Shown here in pieces: positions 6,601-15,700 of a DNA stretch of 20,218 nucleotides. This DNA comes from a virus. How positions within the stretch are numbered: position 1 is the stretch's first letter; each line of letters opens with the position of its first letter. The notes below the pieces were generated by a model. The model had not been told where the DNA came from. It ran no database searches and saw only the letters and a program-made list of their open reading frames with translations. The DNA lies in the IMG/VR virus record IMGVR_UViG_3300009000_000056, positions 1 to 20,218 of that record; one strand, written 5' to 3'. The position numbers and the translations under genes are program-made.

Positions 6601-9600
6601 ATGGTATATGTACAAAAACAAGTCATATCATACCAAATAGATGATATAACGGCTGATCAAATTAATGCAGATCAATTCGTTGGTACTCATGTGGGTGATG
6701 TGATGTCTGTTGATGGTGTCATTTTAGTCGATGGCACAAACAAAAAAATATACGCTCCAAATGGTTTTGTCGGTGATGTTGTTGGTAATGCCACAACTGT
6801 TACTAATGGTGTTTACACTGTTGGAGATCAAACCATTGAGGGGGTAAAAACATTTCAAGATAAAGTAGTAGCTTTTAGTGGCGTTGACACTCCACACCTA
6901 AGCGACAATCTAGGGAATCAAGCTATTGTAATCAGTGAAGGTAGTGAATCAACTTCTCCAAGAGTCACTATTCTTGGTGAACTTATTATACAAGGCGAAC
7001 GAACTGTAATGAATACAAGCGTTGTAGATGTTGAAGATATTAATATTACACTAGCAAAAAACAATAGCAGTTCAGCTGTTTTGGTTGGGTCTGGTCTCAC
7101 TTTAAGTGGTGGAACTGGTGATGATGTAACTTTTGTTTGGTCATCAAGCAATACAATGACTTTAAACTCGCCACTAGATATTTCTAACGGTGATGTTCGA
7201 ATCCAAAGCGGTGATTTAACTGTTAGCGGAGATGTAGCAGCTAGAAAAGCAGCGTTTACAGATTCGGTAGTTACTCCAGAAATTCAAGCTACAGTTGTAG
7301 CTCAGGATAATACTACACTTTTAAACAAAGACACTAAATCATTAACGGTTGATACAGTAGTTGCCCCATCTATTACTGGTGATGTGACAGGTACAGTTTC
7401 AGATATTTCAAATCATACAACAAACGAACTTGCAGAAGGTACGCAAAATCTATATTACACAGATACTAGAGTTCACGAAGCTTTGTCTGCTGGTGTTGGC
7501 GTTCATTATAACGGCTCTGGTGAGTTTTCTATTGGTCAAGAAGTAGAAACTACTAGCGATGTAACTTTTAACGCTCTAACGGCAAGTTCTGACGTTGTCG
7601 TAGGTGGTGATGTTTCTGTTTCTGGTGGTCGTGTGTATGTAAAAGGAGACCCTCAATCTGTTGGTGTTGAGCTTTACAGCGAACAAACAAACGGTGGTGC
7701 TTTAAGATTCCACACAAAAGCAGGACAAACAGCATTTATCTCAACAACAGAAGGAAACGCCCCTATTACAGTTACAACCTCTTTATTATGGGTTCGTGCT
7801 ATTAATGGCGGTAGTGGTGATGCGATGGTTGATGGTGACTTAGAGGTCAAAGGCACACTATCTGGACCAACTATCACAGCACTTCAAGCCTCTGCCTCTG
7901 CTGACTTGGAACAAGAACGCCAAGAACGCATTGCAGGCGATAACTTGCTACAAACAAACATTGATAGCCTAAGTGCTGATTTAGCTACTGAAACAGCAAA
8001 CAGAATTGCGGCGGACGATGCTTTTACAGCTGATTTAGCTACCGAACAAGCTTTGAGAGATGCTCAACATGCAGAAATTCAAGGAAACATCGAAGCAGAA
8101 TCAAACGCAAGACAAGTTGCAGATGCTAATACTTTAACTGCAGCTAACAACTACACAGATATTGAGATTGCCAATCTTGTGGCTTCAGCTCCAACTACTT
8201 TAGATACTCTCAATGAAATTGCTCAAGCACTAGGCAACGACCCAAACTTAGCAACGACTTTGACTAATCAAATTGCAGGCGTTCAAGCTAACTTAGACGC
8301 TGAAATTGCAACTACTAACTCAGAAGTCACAGCACTTCAAGACCAAGATGTAATACTACAGAATAATATTGATACAGAAGCGGCAAACAGGGTTTCTGGA
8401 GATGCTACACTTCAAGGAAGTATCAACACAGTAGCGGCTAATTTAGCGACTGAAACTACTAATAGAGAAAGTGCAGATACAACATTGCAATCTAATATTG
8501 ATACAGAAGCGGCAACTCGTGCTAGTGCAGACACTACACTTCAAAACAACATTGATACTGTAGCTTCAGATTTAGCGGCTGAAATATCAGCTACTAATGC
8601 GGATGTTTCTGGTTTATCTGCTCAAGATGCAATTTTACAATCTAATATTGATTCAGAAGAAGCAGCTAGAATTTCTGGTGACAGTACATTGCAAACAAAC
8701 ATAGACACAGAGGCAACAACTAGAGCGGCGGACGATGCAACTTTGCAAGCAAACATTGACGCACTTGAAACAGCGTTACAAAATGAAATTAACGCTACTA
8801 ATGCAGATGTTTCGACTCTACAAGCAGCCGACATTACACTACAATCAAATATTGATACTGTAGCAGCTAATTTAGCAACTGAAATATCTACTACAAACAG
8901 CGAAGTTTCAGCACTACAAGCACAAGATCAAGTTTTACAAGCAAATATAGATGCAGAAGAGGCGGCTAGAATTTCATCAGACAACGCTTTAACATCTGCA
9001 ATCAGTCTAAAATTAGCAAAAGCGGAATTTGGTACGTATCACGACACTGAAATAGCTTCAACATCAGTAGGTGAGCTTTCAGACGTTGATTTGACTGGTA
9101 TTCAATCAGGACAAATTTTAAAATGGGACGGTTCTAAATTAGCCCCAGGCACTGATCAAGAAGACTTATCAAACAACAGCACAGACGACTTGTCGGAAGG
9201 TACAAGCAATCTTTACTATACTGATTCAAGAGTTGGTGCTTACCTTGCTACAACTGACCCTATTGCCATAGGTGGTAAAATTAATTTAGATAGTGGTACA
9301 GCATATATTGATTATGACACGGCGACTGGTTCTCTAGTGTTCAATTCACTGTCTACATTGTCTACAGACCCACTTGTAATCAATCAACAAGGTCAAATTG
9401 TTGCTGATTATGGTGTTGTTGGTGATTTAACTGGTGATGTTCTTGGAACTGTTTCAGATCTTTCGAATCATACGACTGATGCTTTAAATGAAGGTACTAC
9501 AAATGTATATTTTACAAATTTCCGTGCAAGACAAGCTGTTTCAGCAACTGGAGATTTAAGTTACGATAGTGCTACTGGTATATTTAGTTTTACTGAAAGA

Positions 9601-12213
9601 ACTGACAGTGAAGTAACAGCACTTGCAGACGCAGCAATTACTGCGACTTTGGCTGGTGATGTGACAATCGGTGGTGACTTAATTATTGACGAAGGTGCAG
9701 GCCCACAAATTAGACTTAGAAGCGAATCAAATGTTGCGGCTGGTATAGACTTTCAAAACGGTGGTTCTGGCTCTTACGCTTACATTGATTCAACTAACGG
9801 TTACGGTAACGACAATTTGCAAATCTGGTCAACTTTACTTTGGGCTAGAGCAATCAACGGTTCAACTGGTAAAATCAAGGCTGATGGCACTATAGAATCA
9901 ACTGGTGGTTTCCTAGGTAATGTAACAGGAACGGTTTCAGATATTTCAAACCATGATACTGATGCACTATCAGAAGGAACTGCAAACCTTTACTACACTG
10001 ATACAAGAGTAGGTGATTATTTAACTGCAAACGGTTATGCACTACAAACAAGCGTTGATACTGTCGCAGCTGATTTAGCTACTGAAATTTCAACTACAAA
10101 CAGCGAAATTACAGCCTTACAATCACAAGACACTGTACTACAAGGTAATATAGATGCAGAGGAAACTGCAAGAATTGCAGGAGATGCAAGCACTTTAAGC
10201 TCTGCACAATCTTATACTGACAGTGCTTTAGCAAGTTTGGTTAATAGTGCTCCAACTACGCTTGACACACTAAATGAAATTGCCGCAGCGTTAGGCGATG
10301 ATCCAAATTTTGCCACTACTATAACTACAAGTATTGGAACTAAATTGGCAACTGCTGATTTTGACTCTACTTTTGACACTAGACTAGCGACTAAAACAAC
10401 AAGTGATCTGACAGAAGGTACAAACCTTTATTATACTGATGCTAGGGTTGCTTCTTATCTCTCAAGTGGTGCAAGCATAGATATTAATGCGGCACTTGCT
10501 ACTGGCGACATCACAATAGATGCAGGTGGAGACGAAGCTAAACTTACTTTTGTACTAGAAACAAATGGAGGTGCAGATACTGGCTCAATTATCTTTACTA
10601 GAAACTCTGGCGGTGCTGATATTGGTGCTATTAAATACATCCGTTCACAAGACGCTTTAAATTTTTATACTAACGGCACTACATCTGCTGATGTCACTAT
10701 TAATAGTTCGGGTACTCTTGTTGCTAATAATGGTATCACTGGTAATTTGACGGGCAATGTAACTGGTACTGTATCAGATATTTCAAACCATGATACTGGA
10801 GCTCTTGCTGAAGGAACTAACCTTTACTACACAGATGCAAGAGTAGACGCTAGAATAGCTGCTGCTTCTGTAACTGACTTATCAGATGTAGATCAAACAC
10901 TTGCAACTACAAGCAATGTTTCATTCGATTCAGTTAAATTTACTAACAGCACTTCAAGCGCGACATTATCAGAAGATAACACTTACGAAACTATTGGTGT
11001 GACAATTGGAGATGGAACTAATTCACCTATAAATTTACAAGGTTTAATTTATGGTAAGGCTACACAAAATTTAAATACTGGTGATGTTTTGTATTTTGCA
11101 GGGGTTCAAGGTGATCATATATTATTTACAGTGGCTGATATGAGTAGCCCTTCATTTGACCCTACGTATGTTGTTGGTATTTGTAACAAAGCAATTAACG
11201 CAAATGACTTTGGTTATGCTGTTACAGATGGTGTTGTTGTTGTAAACACTTCAACTCTGCAAGCTGGTGATGTTTTATATTTAGATCCAAACAACGCAGG
11301 TCAACTTACAACAACTGTTCCAACTTACCCAGAACACATTATTCAAGTGGCTGTTGTAACTCGTGCAGCTAATGACGGTAAATTACAAGTAAGATTTACA
11401 CACATTAATGATATAGATGAATTAGCAAATGTAAGTATTACAAATATTGCTGATGGTCAAATTCTTACTTATAACAAAAATTCTTTTGCGTGGGAAAACA
11501 CTGATCTGCCTACTTACACTACAAGTGATATTTCAGAAGGTACAAATCTTTACTTTACTGATGAACGTGTAGACGATAGAGTTTCTCAATTGTTACAAGC
11601 AGGGACGAATATTACTTTGAGCTATGACGATGTAGGTAACACGCTAACTATTAATTCAAGCGGAGGCTTAAATTCAATTTCTGGAACTACAAACGAAGTT
11701 ACAGTTACTGAACCTACAACTGGTAATTTTGAAATTGGGTTACCAAGTACGGTTCGTGTATCAAACGTGCTACAAGTTAATACAACTAGCACAGCTGGTG
11801 CGTTGAATGTTAATGGCAAATCTAATTTAGGAGGCGATACTACTATTACTGGTAGATTGCATACAATAGGTGAAGCTTCACAATCTTTTAATGGAAGTGA
11901 TAACGGCACTTCTGCTAATCAATTGGATATTAGCAAATCCGTAGTTTATATTGATGAAGCTAGTGGAAATGCAAAAGATATTTATCTTTCTATCCCTACT
12001 GGTTCAGATGGACAAGAATTAACGATATTGATTGTTCCTGGCTATACTGGTTTATATACTATTTATATTGAAGACACAAACGGAGGAACAGTTCCTACAA
12101 ATATTAATGGAACGGCTCAATTTGGGTCATATAACCGTTCAGCAAGGCTGAGATATTCAGCGAATTACGGTTTATGGTTCTTTGTTGGTGGCGATGCTTT
12201 TATGCAATATTAA
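6601..12213 (+). CDS. Large modular tail fibre / virion structural protein (1870 aa)
   Basis: This is very probably a trimeric phage fibre built from recurring modules. The N-terminal part has the fibre motif GDQTIEGVKTF (about residues 75-85) and a GELIIQGERTVMNTS / VEDINITLAKN segment (about 126-153), which is widespread in marine phage fibres. Seven copies of an EGT-(x)NLYYTDxRV motif have their LYYT or equivalent at about residues 281, 871, 969, 1130, 1276, 1408 and 1650. Four of them follow a GTVSD(I/L)SNH segment. Residues about 426-810 form a long coiled-coil-like stalk of LQxNIDxExxxR units. A TLDTLNEIAxALG module occurs twice. The last 110 residues, after SQSFNGSDNG, form a distinct beta-rich tip ending GDAFMQY. 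No catalytic motif is seen. The start has an A-rich leader and no Shine-Dalgarno sequence. Receptor binding is likely but inferred. Confidence 0.85.
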   Translation: MVYVQKQVISYQIDDITADQINADQFVGTHVGDVMSVDGVILVDGTNKKIYAPNGFVGDVVGNATTVTNGVYTVGDQTIEGVKTFQDKVVAFSGVDTPHLSDNLGNQAIVISEGSESTSPRVTILGELIIQGERTVMNTSVVDVEDINITLAKNNSSSAVLVGSGLTLSGGTGDDVTFVWSSSNTMTLNSPLDISNGDVRIQSGDLTVSGDVAARKAAFTDSVVTPEIQATVVAQDNTTLLNKDTKSLTVDTVVAPSITGDVTGTVSDISNHTTNELAEGTQNLYYTDTRVHEALSAGVGVHYNGSGEFSIGQEVETTSDVTFNALTASSDVVVGGDVSVSGGRVYVKGDPQSVGVELYSEQTNGGALRFHTKAGQTAFISTTEGNAPITVTTSLLWVRAINGGSGDAMVDGDLEVKGTLSGPTITALQASASADLEQERQERIAGDNLLQTNIDSLSADLATETANRIAADDAFTADLATEQALRDAQHAEIQGNIEAESNARQVADANTLTAANNYTDIEIANLVASAPTTLDTLNEIAQALGNDPNLATTLTNQIAGVQANLDAEIATTNSEVTALQDQDVILQNNIDTEAANRVSGDATLQGSINTVAANLATETTNRESADTTLQSNIDTEAATRASADTTLQNNIDTVASDLAAEISATNADVSGLSAQDAILQSNIDSEEAARISGDSTLQTNIDTEATTRAADDATLQANIDALETALQNEINATNADVSTLQAADITLQSNIDTVAANLATEISTTNSEVSALQAQDQVLQANIDAEEAARISSDNALTSAISLKLAKAEFGTYHDTEIASTSVGELSDVDLTGIQSGQILKWDGSKLAPGTDQEDLSNNSTDDLSEGTSNLYYTDSRVGAYLATTDPIAIGGKINLDSGTAYIDYDTATGSLVFNSLSTLSTDPLVINQQGQIVADYGVVGDLTGDVLGTVSDLSNHTTDALNEGTTNVYFTNFRARQAVSATGDLSYDSATGIFSFTERTDSEVTALADAAITATLAGDVTIGGDLIIDEGAGPQIRLRSESNVAAGIDFQNGGSGSYAYIDSTNGYGNDNLQIWSTLLWARAINGSTGKIKADGTIESTGGFLGNVTGTVSDISNHDTDALSEGTANLYYTDTRVGDYLTANGYALQTSVDTVAADLATEISTTNSEITALQSQDTVLQGNIDAEETARIAGDASTLSSAQSYTDSALASLVNSAPTTLDTLNEIAAALGDDPNFATTITTSIGTKLATADFDSTFDTRLATKTTSDLTEGTNLYYTDARVASYLSSGASIDINAALATGDITIDAGGDEAKLTFVLETNGGADTGSIIFTRNSGGADIGAIKYIRSQDALNFYTNGTTSADVTINSSGTLVANNGITGNLTGNVTGTVSDISNHDTGALAEGTNLYYTDARVDARIAAASVTDLSDVDQTLATTSNVSFDSVKFTNSTSSATLSEDNTYETIGVTIGDGTNSPINLQGLIYGKATQNLNTGDVLYFAGVQGDHILFTVADMSSPSFDPTYVVGICNKAINANDFGYAVTDGVVVVNTSTLQAGDVLYLDPNNAGQLTTTVPTYPEHIIQVAVVTRAANDGKLQVRFTHINDIDELANVSITNIADGQILTYNKNSFAWENTDLPTYTTSDISEGTNLYFTDERVDDRVSQLLQAGTNITLSYDDVGNTLTINSSGGLNSISGTTNEVTVTEPTTGNFEIGLPSTVRVSNVLQVNTTSTAGALNVNGKSNLGGDTTITGRLHTIGEASQSFNGSDNGTSANQLDISKSVVYIDEASGNAKDIYLSIPTGSDGQELTILIVPGYTGLYTIYIEDTNGGTVPTNINGTAQFGSYNRSARLRYSANYGLWFFVGGDAFMQY
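7876..9030 (+). repeat. Coiled-coil stalk repeats within the 1870-aa fibre
   Basis: This in-frame stretch encodes about 385 residues made of degenerate copies of a unit such as LQSNIDTEAATRASAD, alternating with DLAxEISxTNxDVxALQ units. The hydrophobic spacing and the Asp/Glu/Arg content fit a trimeric coiled-coil stalk. Copies differ at many synonymous and some non-synonymous positions. The TLDTLNEIAQALG module (about 8196-8235) interrupts it, and a related copy lies downstream near 10257-10296 with a shorter stalk just before it. Confidence 0.75.
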
Positions 12214-12217
12214 GATT

Positions 12218-12243
12218 ATGGGGCTTAACCGCCCCATGGTTTT
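12218..12243 (+). terminator. Intrinsic terminator after the 1870-aa fibre gene
   Basis: ATGGGGC (12218-12224) pairs perfectly with GCCCCAT (12231-12237) across the loop TTAACC, followed by GG and TTTT (12240-12243). It begins 4 nt after the fibre stop codon. The T-run is short, so termination may be partial, but the position and the GC-rich stem in an AT-rich setting support the call. Confidence 0.8.
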
Positions 12244-12245
12244 CT

Positions 12246-12286
12246 ATACATGTTTAATGTATGATAAGAGCATATAATCCTAGCTT
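12246..12286 (+). promoter_or_regulatory. Candidate promoter and operator before the third gene cluster
   Basis: Just after the terminator there is a perfect inverted repeat, ATACAT-GTTTA-ATGTAT (12246-12262), followed by a consensus -10 box TATAAT (12273-12278). No good -35 box is visible; the inverted repeat overlaps where one would be, as an operator or activator site might. Transcription from this box would begin within a base or two of the ATG at 12287, giving a nearly leaderless message. This is consistent with the general lack of Shine-Dalgarno sequences here, but it is a reading of sequence only. Confidence 0.4.
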
Positions 12287-12475
12287 ATGCAAAAAAAATT
12301 TTATCAAGTAAGAACAAAAAGCCAAAAACCTGGAATGCAAAAGGTTTTTGAATTAGATCCGAAAAATGTAGATCCTTTATTTTGGATTGAGGTAGAAAAA
12401 CCAAAACCAATTAAAAAAACAAAAAATGAAAATAATAAAACTGCCAAACGCAAACGCAGCAAAACTGAGAATTAA
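12287..12475 (+). CDS. Small basic hypothetical protein (62 aa)
   Basis: I do not recognise this 62-residue, strongly basic protein. The first half is mixed (KPGMQKVFELDPKNVDPLF, about residues 14-32); the second half is a run of Lys, Pro, Asn and Arg ending KRKRSKTEN, which is probably disordered and could bind nucleic acid or another acidic partner. It opens the cluster that contains the giant repeat protein, and its last 50 bp overlap the start of the following gene in another frame. The start has a candidate -10 box directly upstream and no Shine-Dalgarno sequence. Its short length lowers confidence, but the position between a terminator and a tightly packed gene pair supports it as real. 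Confidence 0.6.
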   Translation: MQKKFYQVRTKSQKPGMQKVFELDPKNVDPLFWIEVEKPKPIKKTKNENNKTAKRKRSKTEN

Positions 12476-12755
12476 TAATGAATTTAAGGGGTTATACACA
12501 TTAATTAAAGAAGCCGCAGGAGATGTTAGTTTTGAGCAATTTGAAAAATTAAGGAATCAGATCGACGGTATAATACTATGGGTTGAAGGTCCAGCAGATA
12601 TACAAGCTATTTTTGATGGGAATGTAGGTGATAACAATGGTATTGATATTGGTCCAAATTATACTGAAACCTTTACACACACGAATGTTTGGAACTTTAA
12701 ATTCAAATCTACTGGTGATGATTCTTTTATGTATATACAATTATTAATTAGCTAA
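12426..12755 (+). CDS. Small virion-type protein, paralogue of the N-terminal domain of the giant repeat fibre
   Basis: This 109-residue protein aligns along its whole length with residues 1-105 of the giant protein encoded 6 nt downstream. Shared landmarks are the opening MxxxKLP, a LI-EAA helix near residue 26, GIxL-xxGxA, a DGN-NNGI segment (about 64-72), and the closing FKF-STGDD/VGDN-IQL strand. The pattern of a DGN segment followed by a polar GI(P/D)(L/I) turn and terminal beta-strands resembles a small beta domain seen in phage head-fibre and decoration proteins; that is from memory and not searched. The ATG at 12426 overlaps the upstream gene by 50 bp. It is preferred because both paralogues then begin at the same point of the alignment and because it has an A-rich leader. 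It may form the base on which the fibre assembles, or compete with it. Confidence 0.75.
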   Translation: MKIIKLPNANAAKLRINNEFKGLYTLIKEAAGDVSFEQFEKLRNQIDGIILWVEGPADIQAIFDGNVGDNNGIDIGPNYTETFTHTNVWNFKFKSTGDDSFMYIQLLIS

Positions 12756-12761
12756 AAAAAT

Positions 12762-15700
12762 ATGCAATATTACAAACTGCCCGAATTAGCATTAAGACTA
12801 ACAGTCACGAATGAAAGTGCTACTTTGCGGCAATTAATAGAAGCGGCTACTAATCAATCTATTGATTTACCAGACAGCTTGTCAGGGATTGATTTATATA
12901 ATGATGGTGCTGCAACTGTCAGATTTTTTATGGATGGGAATGACCCAGAAGCCAACAATGGTATTCCGTTAGAAACTGGCAAAATTTTTAAATTTAGAAA
13001 TTTAGACCCTCAAAGGTTTAAATTCATATCAGTTGGTGATAACACTGATATACAAATTCAATTAGGTTTCTCTAGTACTGGAGAAGCTGGAATGATAACA
13101 GATACAAGACCTGGAGCTGGTGAAGGCGGTGGTGTAGAAGGTGCTTTGATAGCAGCTAACAACTTAGGAGATTTAACGAATGTTGTTGTAGCACAGACTA
13201 ATTTAGGACTAGGCTCTTCTGCTACTAAAGATTCAGGCTCAGAAATTGGCAATGTTCTTGAAGTTGTTGATGATGGTGCGGGTAACGCAGCTTTACCAGC
13301 AATTGACGGTTCAAATTTAACAGGTATTCAGGCGGAAGGGTCTTTATTAGCTGTTAATAACCTATCTGATGTAACCGATGCAGCTACTGCACGTACTAAC
13401 ATCGGAGCTGGTACTGGTGATGGTGATGTGCTAGCAGCCAATAACCTTTCTGATTTACAAAATGCAATTATTGCAAGAACTAATCTTGGTCTTGGTAGTT
13501 CTGCCACTAAAGACGCTGGTACGTTAGGAGGTCAAGTTCTTTTATTAGATGCAGACAATGATTTACCTCAAGCTATTAGAGAATCTTTATTAGAAGGCGT
13601 AATGTTAGGAGCTAACAATTTATCAGACGTAGCTGATGCAACAGTTGCTAGAACTAACCTTGGACTAGGTACTTCTGCTACTAAAGATTCAGGTGCTGGT
13701 ATTGGAAATGTGGTTGAATTAATTGATGACGGTGCAGGAAATCCTACACTTCCAGTTATTGATGGGTCAAATTTAACAGGTATACAAGCCGAAGGTTCTT
13801 TATTAGCTGTTAACAACTTATCTGATGTAACTGATGCTGCGACAGCTCGTACTAACATCGGAGCTGGCACTGGTGACGGTGACATGCTAGCCGCTAATAA
13901 CCTAAGCGAAGTAGACCCGATACAAGCCAGAGCAAATATCGGAGCTGGTACAGGTGATGGTGATATGTTAGGGGCAAATAATTTAGCTGATGTTGCTGAT
14001 GCCGCTATAGCAAGAACAAACTTGGGAGCTGGTACAGGAGACGGAGATATGCTCGGCGCTAATAATTTAAGCGATGTAGCAGATGCAGCTACGGCAAGAA
14101 CTAACATTGGAGCGGGTACCGGTGATGGTGACTTATTAGCTGTTAATAACTTGAGCGAAGTAGATCCTGTTCAAGCTAGAGCAAATCTGGGTGCTGGTAC
14201 TGGTGATCTTTTAGCTGCAAATAATCTTAGTGATGTAACCGATGCAGCTACTGCACGTACTAACATCGGAGCTGGTACTGGTGATGGTGATGTGCTAGCA
14301 GCCAATAACCTTTCTGATGTTGCTGATGCAGCTATAGCTAGAACCAACCTTGGAGCTGGTACTGGTGATGGTGACATGTTAGGTGCCAATAACCTATCAG
14401 ATGTAACCGACGCAGCAGCAGCTCGTACTAACATCGGAGCAGGTACAGGCGATGGTGACTTACTTGCTGCTAACAACTTGTCAGAAGTAGATCCTGTTCA
14501 AGCTAGAGCAAATTTAGGTGCTGGCACTGGTGATGGTGATATGTTAGCTGCTAATAATCTAAGTGACGTTGCGGATGCAGCAGCAGCTCGTACTAACATC
14601 GGAGCAGGTACAGGTGACGGAGACTTATTAGCTGCTAATAATTTAAGTGAAGTAGACCCGATACAAGCCAGAGCTAATATTGGAGCGGGTACTGGCGATG
14701 GAGATATGTTAGGTGCTAATAACCTTTCGGATGTCGCAGATGCTGCCACAGCTAGAACTAATATTGGCGCTGGTACTGGAGATGGTGATCTTTTAGCGGC
14801 CAATAATTTATCAGATGTAACCGACGCAGCAGCAGCCAGAACCAATATTGGAGCAGGGACTGGTGACTTACTAGCTGTTAATAATTTAAGCGAGGTAGAT
14901 CCTGTTCAAGCACGTACCAATATAGGCGCAGGTACTGGAGATGGTGATATGCTTGGTGCTAATAATTTATCAGATGTAACCGACGCAGCAGCAGCCAGAA
15001 CTAACATTGGAGCGGGTACCGGTGATGGTGACTTACTAGCCGCTAACAATTTATCTGATTTAACTGATGCAGCTACTGCTAGAACAAATTTAGGATTAGC
15101 AAACTTTGGTACTGGTGACATGCTAGCCGCTAACAACCTTTCAGACGTGGCTGATCCAGTTGCAGCTAGAACCAATATTGGAGCGGGTACAGGCGATGGT
15201 GACTTACTTGCTGCTAATAATCTTAGTGACGTTGCGGATGCAGCTACGGCAAGAACTAACATTGGAGCTGGTACCGGAGATGGTGATCTTTTAGCGGCCA
15301 ATAATTTATCAGAGGTAGATCCAGTTCAGGCTAGAGCAAATATCGGTGCTGGTACTGGTGATGGTGACATGTTAGGTGCAAACAATTTATCTGACGTAGC
15401 TGATCCAGCTGTTGCCAGAACTAATCTTGGAGCTGGTACTGGTGATGGTGATCTTTTAGCGGCCAATAATTTATCTGACGTTGTTGACGCGGCTATTGCA
15501 CGTACCAACTTAGGTGCTGGCACTGGTGATGGTGACATGCTAGCCGCTAACAACTTATCTGATGTAGTAGATCCTGTTGCAGCTAGAACTAATATCGGTG
15601 CTGGCACTGGTGATTTACTAGCAGCCAACAATCTTTCGGATGTAGCAGATGCAGCGACCGCACGTGCTAACCTTGGAGCGGGAACAGGCGATGGTGACAT

